From the NCBI RefSeq assembly GCF_035994185.1, contig NZ_CP108538.1:6761501-6825500 (forward strand): a stretch of DNA of 64,000 bases, in the 5' to 3' direction. The position numbers were made by a program, and so were the translations under genes. How positions within the stretch are numbered: position 1 is the first letter of the stretch; the number at the start of each line of letters is the position of its first letter. Source of the stretch: Streptomyces sp. NBC_01217 (GTDB lineage Bacteria > Actinomycetota > Actinomycetes > Streptomycetales > Streptomycetaceae). The notes under the pieces were generated by a model. It was not told the DNA's origin, made no database searches, and saw only the letters and a list, made by a program, of their open reading frames with translations. This document shows positions 32,323-42,703 of the stretch, piece by piece.

Positions 32323-34451
32323 CCACTCGTACGAAGCAAGAGGACTCGATGTCCACTGTCACCCCCACCCGGGCACCGCACCAGGACGCGCCCACGGGTC
32401 ACCAGAGCGAAGGACGTGTCGGCGGGGGCCTGTTCGACCCCAAGCAGCTGATCAAGTCCTTCCCCGACGCAGTCCGCAAGCTCGATCCGCGGATGATGGT
32501 CAAGTCGCCCGTGATGTTCGTGGTGCTGATCGGTTCGGTCTTCACGACCGTACTGGCGTGTCTGAACCCGGGCGACTGGTTCGGCTGGGCGATCGCGCTC
32601 TGGCTGTGGCTGACCACGATCTTCGCGAACCTGGCGGAGGCGGTCGCCGAAGGCCGCGGCAAGGCGCAGGCCGACACACTGCGCAAGGCCAAGACCCACA
32701 CGGTCGCGCGCCGGCTGTCCAAGGACGGCAGGACCGAGGAACAGGTGCCCGGCACCGAGCTGCGCATCGGTGACCTGGTCGTCTGTGAGGCGGGCGACAT
32801 CATCCCCGGAGACGGTGACGTCGTCGAGGGTGTCGCCTCCGTCGACGAGTCGGCCATCACGGGTGAGTCGGCGCCGGTCATCCGGGAGTCGGGCGGTGAC
32901 CGCAGTGCGGTCACCGGAGGTACGAAGGTGCTCTCCGACCGGGTCGTCATCAAGATCACGACGAAGCCGGGTGAGACCTTCATCGACCGGATGATCGCCC
33001 TGGTCGAGGGCGCGGCCCGGCAGAAGACGCCCAACGAGATCGCGCTGAACATCCTTCTCGCGTCCCTCACCATCGTCTTCCTCCTCGCCGTGGTCACTCT
33101 GCAGCCGTTCGCGATCTACGCGGGCCAGCGGCAGTCGATGATCGTGCTGACCGCACTGCTGGTCTGTCTGATTCCGACGACGATCGGTGCGCTGCTCTCC
33201 GCGATCGGCATCGCGGGCATGGACCGCCTCGTCCAGCGCAACGTCCTCGCCATGTCGGGGCGTGCCGTCGAGGCCGCAGGCGATGTGTCGACCCTGCTCC
33301 TCGACAAGACCGGAACCATCACCCTCGGCAACCGCCAGGCCTCCGAGTTCGTGCCGGTCACCGGCACCACCGAGGCCGAGGTGGCCGACGCCGCTCAACT
33401 GTCCTCGTTGGCCGACGAGACGCCCGAGGGCCGCTCCATCGTCGTGCTGGCCAAGGAGAGGTACGGGCTGCGCGAACGCCACCAGGGCGAGCTGTCCGGC
33501 GCAGAGTGGATCTCCTTCACCGCCCAGACCCGTATGTCCGGTGTGGACGTCGACGGGCGCAAGATCCGCAAGGGTGCTGCCGGTTCGGTCATCGCCTGGG
33601 TCCAGGAGCAGGGCGGAGAGGTGTCCGAGGACGCCGATACCCTTGCCAACCGGATCTCCGAAGCCGGGGGAACCCCGCTGCTCGTCGCCGTCGAGGACGC
33701 GAAGGGCGCCCGGGTCCTGGGTGTCATTCACCTCAAGGACGTCGTCAAGGAGGGCATGCGGGAGCGGTTCGACGAGCTGCGCCGCATGGGCATCAAGACC
33801 GTCATGATCACGGGTGACAACCCGTTGACGGCCAAGGCGATCGCGCAGGAGGCCGGGGTCGACGACTTCCTGGCCGAGGCGACGCCCGAGGACAAGATGG
33901 CCCTCATCAAGCGTGAGCAGGCGGGCGGCAAGCTCGTCGCGATGACCGGCGACGGCACCAACGACGCACCCGCGCTGGCGCAGGCGGATGTCGGTGTGGC
34001 GATGAACACCGGTACCTCGGCCGCCAAGGAGGCCGGGAACATGGTGGACCTGGACTCCAACCCGACCAAGCTGATCGAGATCGTCGAGATCGGCAAGCAG
34101 CTCCTGATCACGCGCGGTGCGTTGACGACGTTCTCGATCGCCAACGACGTCGCGAAGTACTTCGCGATCATCCCCGCGATGTTCGCGGTGGTCTACCCGG
34201 GCCTGGACAAGCTGAACATCATGCAGCTGTCCTCACCCGAGTCCGCGATCCTGTCCGCGGTCATCTTCAACGCGCTGATCATCATCGCGCTGGTCCCGCT
34301 CGCCCTGAAGGGCGTGCGCTACCGGCCCAGCAGCGCCGACTCGATGCTCCGGCGCAACCTCGGGATCTACGGTCTCGGCGGGCTGATCGCCCCGTTCATC
34401 GGCATCAAGATCATCGACCTGATCATCTCCCTCATCCCCGGAATCGGCTGA
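32319..34451 (+). CDS. kdpB: K+-transporting P-type ATPase, catalytic subunit KdpB
   Basis: 710 residues. The phosphorylation motif [13 protein letters not shown] places the acceptor Asp at residue 329. Also present are TGES in the actuator domain ([10 protein letters not shown]) and [14 protein letters not shown] in the hinge. The ATG overlapping the kdpA stop is chosen; an in-frame ATG ten codons later is a weaker alternative. The N-terminal 30 residues before [13 protein letters not shown] are polar and likely disordered. Confidence 0.97.
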   Translation: MTTRTKQEDSMSTVTPTRAPHQDAPTGHQSEGRVGGGLFDPKQLIKSFPDAVRKLDPRMMVKSPVMFVVLIGSVFTTVLACLNPGDWFGWAIALWLWLTTIFANLAEAVAEGRGKAQADTLRKAKTHTVARRLSKDGRTEEQVPGTELRIGDLVVCEAGDIIPGDGDVVEGVASVDESAITGESAPVIRESGGDRSAVTGGTKVLSDRVVIKITTKPGETFIDRMIALVEGAARQKTPNEIALNILLASLTIVFLLAVVTLQPFAIYAGQRQSMIVLTALLVCLIPTTIGALLSAIGIAGMDRLVQRNVLAMSGRAVEAAGDVSTLLLDKTGTITLGNRQASEFVPVTGTTEAEVADAAQLSSLADETPEGRSIVVLAKERYGLRERHQGELSGAEWISFTAQTRMSGVDVDGRKIRKGAAGSVIAWVQEQGGEVSEDADTLANRISEAGGTPLLVAVEDAKGARVLGVIHLKDVVKEGMRERFDELRRMGIKTVMITGDNPLTAKAIAQEAGVDDFLAEATPEDKMALIKREQAGGKLVAMTGDGTNDAPALAQADVGVAMNTGTSAAKEAGNMVDLDSNPTKLIEIVEIGKQLLITRGALTTFSIANDVAKYFAIIPAMFAVVYPGLDKLNIMQLSSPESAILSAVIFNALIIIALVPLALKGVRYRPSSADSMLRRNLGIYGLGGLIAPFIGIKIIDLIISLIPGIG

Positions 34452-34457
34452 CCTGCC

Positions 34458-35135
34458 ATGACCTCCATGAACAACTCCGCAGGAAACACCGCCCGGCTGC
34501 TCTGGGCCGGTCTGCGCGCCCTGCTCGTCCTGACCGTGGTCTGCGGGGTGCTCTACCCGCTCGCCGTCACCGGCGTCGCCCAGGGCATCTTCCCCGACAA
34601 GGCCAACGGCTCCGAGATCACCGCGAACGGCAAGGTCGTCGGCTCCACCCTCATCGGCCAGCGCTACGACCTGCCGCTGAAGAAGGGCGAGGAGACCGCG
34701 GCCCCGGACCTCAAGTGGTTCCAGCCGCGCCCCTCCAACGGGCTCGGCGCCAACAGCGTCAACACCCAGTACAAGCTGATCCTGTCCGGCGCGACCAACC
34801 GCTCCGGCGACAACAAGGACCTGATCGACTGGGTGACCGCGGCGAAGAAGGCCGTCATCAAGGACAACTCGGTGAACGGCTACACGGTCAGGCCGTCCGA
34901 CGTCCCCGCCGACGCGGTGACCTCCTCCGGCTCCGGCCTGGACCCGGCCATCTCTCCCGAGTACGCCGACATCCAGGTGCACCGCATCGCCGAGAAGAAC
35001 AACCTGTCCGTCGCCCAGGTGCAGAAGCTGGTCGACGAGCACACCGACGGCCGCACCCTCGGCTTCATCGGCCAGCCGACGGTCAACGTCCTCGAACTCA
35101 ACATCGCGCTCAAGCAGCTGGTGAGCGGGAGCTGA
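34458..35135 (+). CDS. kdpC: K+-transporting ATPase subunit KdpC
   Basis: 225 residues. One N-terminal membrane span (RALLVLTVVCGVLYPLAVTG) and an extracytoplasmic domain with the family motifs FQPRPS, GSGLDPAISPEYA and VNVLELNIALKQL. KdpC is the assembly and affinity factor of the pump. It starts 6 nt after kdpB and is the last gene before a strong terminator. Confidence 0.96.
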   Translation: MTSMNNSAGNTARLLWAGLRALLVLTVVCGVLYPLAVTGVAQGIFPDKANGSEITANGKVVGSTLIGQRYDLPLKKGEETAAPDLKWFQPRPSNGLGANSVNTQYKLILSGATNRSGDNKDLIDWVTAAKKAVIKDNSVNGYTVRPSDVPADAVTSSGSGLDPAISPEYADIQVHRIAEKNNLSVAQVQKLVDEHTDGRTLGFIGQPTVNVLELNIALKQLVSGS

Positions 35136-35148
35136 GGTCCGGGGTCCT

Positions 35149-35191
35149 GACGCCACTGAGGCCGGCCGCAATGGCCGGCCTCAGTGGCGTC
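35149..35191 (+). terminator. Terminator after kdpC
   Basis: A perfect 19-bp stem (GACGCCACTGAGGCCGGCC / complement) with a 5-nt GCAAT loop, 14 nt past the kdpC stop. It separates kdpFABC from the sensor genes. Confidence 0.92.
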
Positions 35192-35304
35192 CAGGGCCTC
35201 GGTGCCGCGCCGGTCCTCCGCCGCCGCCCTCCGGCCATTGCCCAGCCACGTGCCGGATGCACATACTGGCGGCCGACGGGACCGATCACCCATGGGGGAG
35301 AAAC

Positions 35305-36054
<750 letters not shown>

Positions 36055-36127
36055 CACGGACAGGACGGGCTTGAGTAGCACGGGCTCGGCCGTCCGGCTG
36101 AGGCGTCAGAATCCTGTCAATTCGGTC

Positions 36128-36207
36128 CCTCGTCCCACCCCTCGTCCCATTTGTCGACAATCTTCGGGGTAACTTCGAACCGGCTGCCGCATCGGACGCA
36201 GCCGGTT
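36128..36207 (+). promoter_or_regulatory. Repeats in the kdpD leader
   Basis: Direct repeat CCTCGTCCCA at 36128-36137 and 36140-36149 (12-nt period). It is followed by an inverted repeat AACCGGCTGC / GCAGCCGGTT at 36178-36187 and 36198-36207, about 20 nt before the kdpD start. The hairpin could form in the mRNA near the ribosome-binding site. No function is shown. Confidence 0.35.
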
Positions 36208-36227
36208 TCAGAGAAGACAATGGGGCC

Positions 36228-38771
36228 ATGGCACGCGGCAAGCTTCGGATCTACCTGGGTGCAGCACCCGGCGTCGGCAAGACGTACGCGATGCTCTCCG
36301 AGGCCCACCGTCGTGTGGAACGGGGGGCCGACTGCGTCGTCGCCTTCGTGGAGCACCACGACCGCCCACGCACCGAGGTCATGCTGCACGGCCTGGAGCA
36401 GATCCGGCGTCGTGAGATCGATTACCGCTCGGCCGTTTTCACCGAGATGGACGTCGACGCGGTCCTGGAGCGCGCCCCTGCCGTCGCCCTGGTGGACGAA
36501 CTGGCGCACACCAATGTGCCGGGCTCCCGCAACGCCAAGCGCTGGCAGGACGTCGAAGAGCTCCTCCAGGCCGGCATAGACGTGGTCTCCACCGTCAACA
36601 TCCAGCACCTGGAATCGCTCGGCGACGTCGTCGAGGCGATAACCGGCGTTCGGCAGCGCGAGACCGTCCCCGACGAGGTCGTCCGCAGGGCCGACCAGCT
36701 CGAACTCGTCGACATGTCGCCCCAGGCACTGCGCCGCCGGATGGCCCACGGCAACATATACAAGCCGGACCGCATCGACGCGTCCCTGTCCAACTACTTC
36801 CGCCCCGGCAACCTGACCGCCCTGCGCGAACTGGCCCTCCTCTGGGTCGCCGACCGGGTCGACGAATACCTTCAGCAGTACCGCGGCGAGCACAACATCC
36901 GCACCACCTGGCAGGCCCGCGAACGCATAGTCGTCGGACTCACCGGCGGCCCCGAGGGCCGTACGCTCATCCGCCGCGCGTCCCGGATGGCGGCCAAGGG
37001 CTCCGGCAGCGAGATCCTCGCCGTCTACATCGCCCGCAGCGACGGACTGACCTCCGCATCACCCAAGGAACTCGCCGTCCAGCGCACTCTCGTGGAGGAC
37101 CTCGGCGGCACGTTCCACCATGTCATCGGCGACGACATACCGTCGGCGCTCCTCGAATTCGCCCGTGGGGTGAACGCCACGCAGATCGTCCTCGGCTCCA
37201 GCCGCCGCAAGGCCTGGCAGTACATCTACGGACCCGGCGTGGGCGCCACCGTCGCACGCGAGTCCGGCCCCGACCTCGACGTCCACATCGTCACCCACGA
37301 AGAGGTCGCCAAGGGCCGCGGGCTGCCCATCGCCCGCGGCGCCCGGCTGGGCCGGGTCCGGATCATCTGGGGCTGGCTGGTCGGCGTGGGCGGCCCGGCC
37401 CTTCTCACGCTGCTCCTGACCCGGCTGGACAACGGCCCCGGGCTCGCCAACGACGTCCTGCTCTTCCTCTTCCTGACCGTCGCCGCCGCACTGCTCGGCG
37501 GGCTGCTGCCCGCCCTCGCGTCGGCCGCGGTCGGCTCGCTGCTGCTGAACTACTGGTTCACCCCGCCCACCCACACCCTGACCGTTCAGGACCCGGAGAA
37601 CTTCGTAGCCATCGTGATCTTCTTCGCGGTGGCGGTCTCGGTCGCCTCCGTCGTCGATCTGGCGGCCCGCCGTACCCATCAGGCGGCCAGGCTGCGCGCC
37701 GAGTCGGAGATCCTCTCCTTCCTGGCCGGCAGTGTGCTGCGCGGCGAGACGACCCTGGACGCGCTCCTGGAACGGGTCCGCGAGACCTTCGGCATGGAGT
37801 CCGTCGCCCTGCTGGAGCGGCAGAGCGACGTCGACCCGTGGACCTGCGCGGGGAGCGTCGGGCCGGCGCCGGTGGCCCGGCCGGAGGACGCGGATGTGGA
37901 CATGCCCGTCGGCGACCACATGGCGCTCGCGCTCTCCGGCCGGGTGCTGCCCGCCGAGGACCGCAGGGTGCTCGGTGCGTTCGCCGCCCAGGCCGCCGTC
38001 GTACTGGACCGCCAGCGGCTGGTCGACGAGGCGGAGGAGGCCCGGCGGCTCGCCGAGGGCAACCGGATCAGGACGGCGCTCCTCGCCGCCGTCAGCCACG
38101 ATCTGCGTACCCCGCTCGCCGCCATCAAGGCCGCCGTCAGCTCCCTGCGCTCCGACGACGTCGCCTGGTCCGACGAGGACGAGGCGGAGCTCCTGGAGGG
38201 CATCGAGAACGGCGCCGACCGCCTCGACCACCTCGTGGGCAACCTCCTGGACATGTCCAGGCTGCAGACCGGCACCGTCACCCCGCTGATCCGCGAGATC
38301 GACCTCGACGAGGTGGTCCCCATGGCCCTCGGAGGCGTCCCGGAGGGCAGCGTGGACCTGGACATCCCCGAGTCCCTGCCGATGGTCGCCGTCGACCCCG
38401 GGCTGCTGGAGCGGGCCGTCGCCAACATCGTCGAGAACGCCGTCAAGTACAGCCCCTACGAAGAACGCGTCACCGTGGCCGCCAGCGCGCTCGGAGAACG
38501 TGTCGAGCTACGGGTGGCCGACCGCGGCCCCGGCGTCCCCGAGGACGCCAAGGAACGGATCTTCGAGCCCTTCCAGCGCTACGGCGACGCCCCGCGCGGC
38601 GCGGGTGTCGGACTGGGGCTCGCCGTCGCCCGCGGCTTCGTGGAGTCCATGGGCGGCACGCTGGGCGCCGAGGACACTCCCGGCGGCGGTCTCACCATGG
38701 TGCTGACCCTCAAGGCGTCGTCGGGATACGTTCCCGTCAGCCCCGACCTTCCCGCACGGGTCACCTCATGA
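36228..38771 (+). CDS. kdpD: Sensor histidine kinase KdpD
   Basis: 847 residues. The N-terminal KdpD domain opens with a P-loop (YLGAAPGVGKTYAML) and DELAHTNVPGSRN. A USP-like domain follows (about 225-365; EILAVYIARSDG, VLGSSRRKAWQYI), then four membrane spans (about 375-480, with NYWFTPPTHTLTV), a GAF-like region, and the kinase core with AAVSHDLRTPLAAIKAAV and GAGVGLGLAVARGF. It controls kdp expression with KdpE in response to K+ limitation. The stop overlaps the start of a 28-codon ORF that precedes kdpE. Confidence 0.96.
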   Translation: MARGKLRIYLGAAPGVGKTYAMLSEAHRRVERGADCVVAFVEHHDRPRTEVMLHGLEQIRRREIDYRSAVFTEMDVDAVLERAPAVALVDELAHTNVPGSRNAKRWQDVEELLQAGIDVVSTVNIQHLESLGDVVEAITGVRQRETVPDEVVRRADQLELVDMSPQALRRRMAHGNIYKPDRIDASLSNYFRPGNLTALRELALLWVADRVDEYLQQYRGEHNIRTTWQARERIVVGLTGGPEGRTLIRRASRMAAKGSGSEILAVYIARSDGLTSASPKELAVQRTLVEDLGGTFHHVIGDDIPSALLEFARGVNATQIVLGSSRRKAWQYIYGPGVGATVARESGPDLDVHIVTHEEVAKGRGLPIARGARLGRVRIIWGWLVGVGGPALLTLLLTRLDNGPGLANDVLLFLFLTVAAALLGGLLPALASAAVGSLLLNYWFTPPTHTLTVQDPENFVAIVIFFAVAVSVASVVDLAARRTHQAARLRAESEILSFLAGSVLRGETTLDALLERVRETFGMESVALLERQSDVDPWTCAGSVGPAPVARPEDADVDMPVGDHMALALSGRVLPAEDRRVLGAFAAQAAVVLDRQRLVDEAEEARRLAEGNRIRTALLAAVSHDLRTPLAAIKAAVSSLRSDDVAWSDEDEAELLEGIENGADRLDHLVGNLLDMSRLQTGTVTPLIREIDLDEVVPMALGGVPEGSVDLDIPESLPMVAVDPGLLERAVANIVENAVKYSPYEERVTVAASALGERVELRVADRGPGVPEDAKERIFEPFQRYGDAPRGAGVGLGLAVARGFVESMGGTLGAEDTPGGGLTMVLTLKASSGYVPVSPDLPARVTS

Positions 38772-38854
38772 ATGTCATGAACCTCGTGAACCTCGTGAAC
38801 CTCGTGAACCTCACGGAACCTATGAACCTCACGACCGCGCAGGTCACCTCATGA
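38768..38854 (+). CDS. 28-codon repeat-built micro-ORF between kdpD and kdpE
   Basis: Its ATG overlaps the kdpD stop (ATGA), and its own stop overlaps an in-frame ATG of kdpE (ATGA). It encodes MNVMNLVNLVNLVNLTEPMN plus a tail ending AQVTS. The repeated VNL comes from four 9-nt units (A/G)TGAACCTC at 38777-38812. The last 13 nt (GGTCACCTCATGA) duplicate the last 13 nt of kdpD. It may be a slippage product that still passes ribosomes from kdpD to kdpE, or simply spacer DNA. Confidence 0.4.
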   Translation: MNVMNLVNLVNLVNLTEPMNLTTAQVTS

Positions 38855-38904
38855 TCTCCACTCAGTCCCAGGAGATCACCGCACAGCAGAAAGGCAGGGC
38901 CCCC

Positions 38905-39597
38905 ATGACCCGGGTGCTTGTGGTCGACGACGAGCCGCAGATCGTACGTGCCCTCGTGATCAACCTGAAGGCGCGCAAGTACGAGGTGGACGCCGCGCCC
39001 GACGGCGCGACCGCCCTTCAGCTCGCCGCCGCCCGCCACCCCGATGTCGTCGTCCTCGACCTCGGACTGCCCGACATGGACGGCGTCGAGGTGATCAGGG
39101 GGCTACGCGGCTGGACCCGGGTGCCGATCCTGGTGCTCTCCGCCCGGCACACCTCCGACGAGAAGGTCGAGGCACTGGACGCCGGTGCCGACGACTACGT
39201 CACCAAGCCGTTCGGCATGGACGAGCTGCTGGCCCGGCTGCGCGCCTCCGTCCGCCGCGCCGAACCCGTCGGCCAGAGCGGATCCGACGACGTCGTGATC
39301 GTCGAGACCGAGGGGTTCACCGTCGACCTGGCGGCGAAGAAGGTCCACCGCGAGGGACGCGACGTACGGCTCACCCCCACCGAGTGGCATCTGCTGGAGG
39401 TGCTGGTCCGCAACAGTGGCCGGCTGGTCAGCCAGAAGCAGCTGCTCCAGGAGGTCTGGGGGCCCTCGTACGGCACCGAGACCAACTATCTGCGGGTCTA
39501 CATGGCGCAGCTCAGGCGCAAGCTGGAGGCCGACCCCTCGCACCCCCGGCACTTCGTCACCGAGCCGGGGATGGGCTACCGCTTCGAGCGCGGCTGA
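38905..39597 (+). CDS. kdpE: Response regulator KdpE (OmpR family)
   Basis: 230 residues from MTRVLVVDDEPQIVRALVIN. The phospho-acceptor Asp lies in VVVLDLGLPDMDG and the conserved Lys in YVTKPFGMDEL. The C-terminal winged helix has LTPTEWHLLEVL and ETNYLRVYMAQLRRKLE. Family members begin at this Met, so 38905 is chosen. An in-frame ATG at 38851 would add 18 residues and overlaps the preceding micro-ORF, leaving the true start open. It activates kdpFABC when phosphorylated by KdpD. Confidence 0.94.
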   Translation: MTRVLVVDDEPQIVRALVINLKARKYEVDAAPDGATALQLAAARHPDVVVLDLGLPDMDGVEVIRGLRGWTRVPILVLSARHTSDEKVEALDAGADDYVTKPFGMDELLARLRASVRRAEPVGQSGSDDVVIVETEGFTVDLAAKKVHREGRDVRLTPTEWHLLEVLVRNSGRLVSQKQLLQEVWGPSYGTETNYLRVYMAQLRRKLEADPSHPRHFVTEPGMGYRFERG

Positions 39598-39762
39598 GCG
39601 GGGCGCCGGACCCTGCTGCCTCATCCGTCCGCCGTTCGGCCCTGTCACGCAACCCGTGCGTCGCAGGGCTCCGGCACATAGCCCTGGCACCCCGATGAGG
39701 AACCCGTTCGAGTGAGACCCGGGACACCCGCTCGCAGTACAGGAGACCGGTACCCTTCGGGT

Positions 39763-40179
39763 ATGAGTGCTGTTCCTCGATTCGAGAAGCCCGGCGGGGC
39801 GGCGAAGCCGTCCGGGCGCTTCCGGCGGATGCTCGACCGGCTGTCCAGCTCCCAGGAGGACCTGGAGTCCGAGGAACTGCAGGAGGATTCGCAGGCCTCG
39901 GGGTGCACGCGGATCTCCGAATGCACCGACCGGCAGATCGTCAAGGTGACTGGTACGTTGCGGACCGTCACCCTGCGGCCGCGCGCCGGAGTCCCCGCCC
40001 TGGAGGCGGAGCTCTTCGACGGCACCGCGCCGCTGGACGTGGTCTGGCTGGGCCGGCGCTCCATCGTGGGCATAGAACCGGGCCGCAAGCTCATCGCCTC
40101 GGGCCGGATCGCCATGAGTCACGGGCGCCGGGTGCTGTTCAACCCCAAATACGAACTCCGACCGCTCGGCAAGGAGTAG
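39763..40179 (+). CDS. OB-fold nucleic-acid-binding domain protein
   Basis: 138 residues. After a basic N terminus (GRFRRMLDRLSSSQEDLESE), residues about 55-135 form an OB fold of the tRNA-anticodon/RecG-wedge type (VTGTLRTVTLRPRAGVPALE, then IVGIEPGRKLIASGRIAMSH). The gene is conserved upstream of DUF3159 and trkA in actinobacteria. Partner and nucleic-acid target are unknown. The DUF3159 gene follows after 3 nt. Confidence 0.88.
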   Translation: MSAVPRFEKPGGAAKPSGRFRRMLDRLSSSQEDLESEELQEDSQASGCTRISECTDRQIVKVTGTLRTVTLRPRAGVPALEAELFDGTAPLDVVWLGRRSIVGIEPGRKLIASGRIAMSHGRRVLFNPKYELRPLGKE

Positions 40180-40182
40180 CCG

Positions 40183-40947
40183 GTGACGTCTCTCGACAAG
40201 CCGACGTCCGACAAGGACCGCACCACCCGCACCGACCAGCAGGAGGCCGACGCGAAGGCGGTCACCGAGGCCGCGCTCTTCGAGGCGTTCGGCGGTGTGC
40301 GGGGGATGGTGGAGACAGTCCTTCCCGGGCTGCTCTTCGTCACGATCTTCACGATCAACAAGAATCTGCACAGCTCGGCCATCGCGGCGCTGGTGGTCTC
40401 CCTGGTTCTCGTCGCCGTACGGCTGATCCGCAGGGACACCGTCAAGCACGCCTTCAGCGGTGTCTTCGGTGTGGCCTTCGGCGTGGTCTTCGCGATGATG
40501 ACGGGCAATGCCAAGGACTTCTATCTGCCGGGCATGCTCTACACGCTCGGCCTGGCGCTCGCCTACCTGATCACCACCCTCGCGGGGGTGCCGCTGATCG
40601 GTCTGATCCTGGGGCCGGTGTTCAAGGAGAACCTCTCCTGGCGCACCAGGAACCCCGGCCGCAAGAAGGCTTACGCCAAGGCGAGTTACGCCTGGGGGCT
40701 GATCCTGCTCGCCAAGTGCGCGATCCTCTTCCCGCTGTACTGGTGGGCCGACACCACCCAGTTCGGCTGGGTCCTGGTCGCCCTGAAGATCCCCCCGTTC
40801 CTCCTCGCGGTCTATCTGACCTGGGTCTTCCTCGCCAAGGCGCCGCCGCCCATCGATGTCTTCGCCGAGATGGAGGCCGAGGAACAGGCCGAGAAGGCCC
40901 GCAAGGCGGAAGCGGCCGCCGCGGCGACACGGCACCAGGAGTACTGA
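40183..40947 (+). CDS. DUF3159 family multi-span membrane protein
   Basis: 254 residues, GTG start. About six hydrophobic segments between residues 40 and 220 (LPGLLFVTIFTI, IAALVVSLVLVAVRLI, FGVAFGVVFAMMTG, and others) with a charged C-terminal tail of Glu/Ala/Lys. It is the DUF3159 family, conserved beside trkA genes in actinobacteria. Its position suggests a part in ion homeostasis, which is only inference. Confidence 0.9.
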   Translation: MTSLDKPTSDKDRTTRTDQQEADAKAVTEAALFEAFGGVRGMVETVLPGLLFVTIFTINKNLHSSAIAALVVSLVLVAVRLIRRDTVKHAFSGVFGVAFGVVFAMMTGNAKDFYLPGMLYTLGLALAYLITTLAGVPLIGLILGPVFKENLSWRTRNPGRKKAYAKASYAWGLILLAKCAILFPLYWWADTTQFGWVLVALKIPPFLLAVYLTWVFLAKAPPPIDVFAEMEAEEQAEKARKAEAAAAATRHQEY

Positions 40948-40973
40948 ACAGCCGGAGCAGATGGCACAGATGG

Positions 40974-41014
40974 AAGGGGCCCGGAACCGTGTGAGAAACG
41001 GTTCCGGGCCCCTT
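40974..41014. terminator. Bidirectional terminator between DUF3159 and trkA genes
   Basis: A perfect 17-bp stem (AAGGGGCCCGGAACCGT / complement) with a 7-nt loop between convergent transcription units, with AA/TT ends. Confidence 0.9.
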
Positions 41015-41079
41015 CCGGCTGTCCTGTCCTGCGACTGTCCGCGCCTCTGCGACTGTCTGCGCCGCGTCGGGCAGTGTTG

Positions 41080-41757
41080 TCAGTCCTCCGAGACGCCCCG
41101 GCGCTCGGACAGCAGATCCTCCAGCTGTTCCTCGCGGGCCTGTGCGGCCACGAACAGCAGCTCGTCACCGGCCTCCAACGTCTCGTCGGTGCCCGGCGTC
41201 AGAACACGCTGCCCACGGATGATGGTGACCAGAGAGGTGTCCTCGGGCCAGGCCACTTCGCCGACCTGGGTGCCGGCCAGCGCCGACTCCGGGGGCAGCG
41301 TCAGCTCGACCAGGTTGGCGTCGCCATGGCTGAAACGCAGCAGCCGGACCAGATCGCCGACGCTCACCGCCTCCTCGACCAGGGCCGACATCAGACGCGG
41401 CGTGGAGACCGCCACATCGACGCCCCAGGCCTCGTTGAACAGCCACTCGTTCTTCGGGTTGTTCACCCGGGCGACGACCCTCGGCACGCCGTACTCGGTC
41501 TTGGCGAGCAGTGAGACGACCAGGTTCACCTTGTCGTCGCCGGTCGCGGCGATCACGACGTTGCAGCGCTGGAGCGCCGCCTCGTCGAGCGAGGTGATCT
41601 CGCAGGCGTCCGCCAGCAGCCATTCGGCCATCGGCACCCGCTCCACCGAGATCGCCGTCGGTGCCTTGTCGACGAGCAGCACCTCATGCCCGTTCTCCAG
41701 CAGCTCGCCCGCGATGGAACGGCCCACCGCACCGGCCCCGGCAATCGCGACACGCAT
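41080..41757 (-). CDS. TrkA-family potassium-uptake regulatory protein (second of a pair)
   Basis: 225 residues. RCK-N Rossmann domain with GAGAVGRSIAGELLENGHEV and VVIAATGDDKVNLV, followed by an RCK-C (TrkA-C) domain (LVELTLPPESALAGTQVGEV, ending in GDELLFVAA). Such subunits bind NAD(H) or nucleotides and gate K+ transporters from the cytoplasm. Overlaps the stop of the upstream paralogue by one base. In mycobacteria the equivalent pair is called CeoB/CeoC (from memory). Confidence 0.93.
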   Translation of the reverse strand: MRVAIAGAGAVGRSIAGELLENGHEVLLVDKAPTAISVERVPMAEWLLADACEITSLDEAALQRCNVVIAATGDDKVNLVVSLLAKTEYGVPRVVARVNNPKNEWLFNEAWGVDVAVSTPRLMSALVEEAVSVGDLVRLLRFSHGDANLVELTLPPESALAGTQVGEVAWPEDTSLVTIIRGQRVLTPGTDETLEAGDELLFVAAQAREEQLEDLLSERRGVSED

Positions 41758-42425
41758 CAGTGACCGCCCTCCTCAGGACCCTCGGCGAAGGCCGCCTCGA
41801 CCTTTGCGATCTCGTCCGTACGCATCATCACGTGGACCAGGTCGCCCTCCTGCAGCACCGTCTGCGAGGTGGGCAGTATGGCTTCGCCCAGCCGGGTGAG
41901 GAACGCCACGCGGACGCCCGTCTCCTCCTGCAGCGTGCTGATCTTGTGGCCGATCCAGGACGGTGTGGTGTGCACCTCCGCGAGCTGCACACCACCGCTC
42001 GGATCCCGCCACAGCGGCTCGGCGCCCGAGGGCAGCAGCCGCCGCAGCATCTGATCCGCGGTCCAGCGCACGGTGGCGACCGTGGGGATGCCGAGACGCT
42101 GGTAGACCTCGGCGCGCCGGGGGTCGTAGATCCGCGCCGCGACATTCTCGATGCCGAACATCTCGCGGGCGACCCGGGCGGCGATGATGTTCGAATTGTC
42201 GCCGCTGCTCACCGCGGCGAACGCACCGGCCTCCTCGATCCCCGCCTCACGGAGGGTGTCCTGGTCGAAGCCGACACCGGTGACGCGCCGCCCACCGAAT
42301 CCCGACCCGAGGCGCCGGAACGCCGTGGGGTCCTGATCGATGACGGCGACCGTGTGCCCCTGCTGCTCCAGGGTCTGCGCGAGAGCGGCTCCTACTCGCC
42401 CGCAGCCCATGATGACGATGTGCAC
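41757..42425 (-). CDS. TrkA-family potassium-uptake regulatory protein (first of a pair)
   Basis: 222 residues from the GTG at 42425 (VHIVIMGCGRVGAALAQTLE). An ATG six codons upstream is possible, but AGGTAGG precedes the GTG at the right distance. RCK-N with GCGRVGAALA and AVSSGDNSNIIAARVA, then RCK-C (LAEVHTTPSWIGHKISTLQE, GDLVHVMMR). The pair probably regulates a membrane K+ transporter; the KimA-like permease 2.3 kb away is the natural candidate. Confidence 0.92.
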   Translation of the reverse strand: MHIVIMGCGRVGAALAQTLEQQGHTVAVIDQDPTAFRRLGSGFGGRRVTGVGFDQDTLREAGIEEAGAFAAVSSGDNSNIIAARVAREMFGIENVAARIYDPRRAEVYQRLGIPTVATVRWTADQMLRRLLPSGAEPLWRDPSGGVQLAEVHTTPSWIGHKISTLQEETGVRVAFLTRLGEAILPTSQTVLQEGDLVHVMMRTDEIAKVEAAFAEGPEEGGH

Positions 42426-42665
42426 CTTGCGCCTACCTCGCACTCCTGGTCGTCCGGCTGACCTGCGAAAACACCCTGCTCACACTTCTTCCTCAGCTTG
42501 CCGGGCAAACAACGGGGCAACGGTCTGTCCCGTTGCCCAGGATGAGCTTATGCGGCCACGAGTGCGAAGCCTCATCCGAGTGCGCTTTCGCCGCGTCCGG
42601 CGATGCGGGCCTCTCCCGGGATCCGGACCTTTTCCGGCCGGCCGCAGCCATTGCGGGACGGACCC

Positions 42666-42698
42666 TTGATCGCGGGGAGAACAGACATCTAACATGTC
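42666..42698 (+). promoter_or_regulatory. Promoter and candidate operator of the GntR gene
   Basis: TTGATC (42666-42671), an 18-nt spacer and TAACAT (42690-42695) form a good -35/-10 pair. The expected start of transcription falls at or next to the ATG at 42704, suggesting a leaderless mRNA. An inverted repeat GACAT-N5-ATGTC (42684-42698) overlaps the -10 box and would suit autorepression. Confidence 0.5.
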
Positions 42699-42703
42699 AG
42701 TTC

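Noticed and set aside
38768-38830. Reading the (A/G)TGAACCTC repeats as a CRISPR-like or iteron array
   Set aside because: Units are only 9 nt with no spacers, lie between two coupled genes and stay in frame, so simple slippage is the better explanation.
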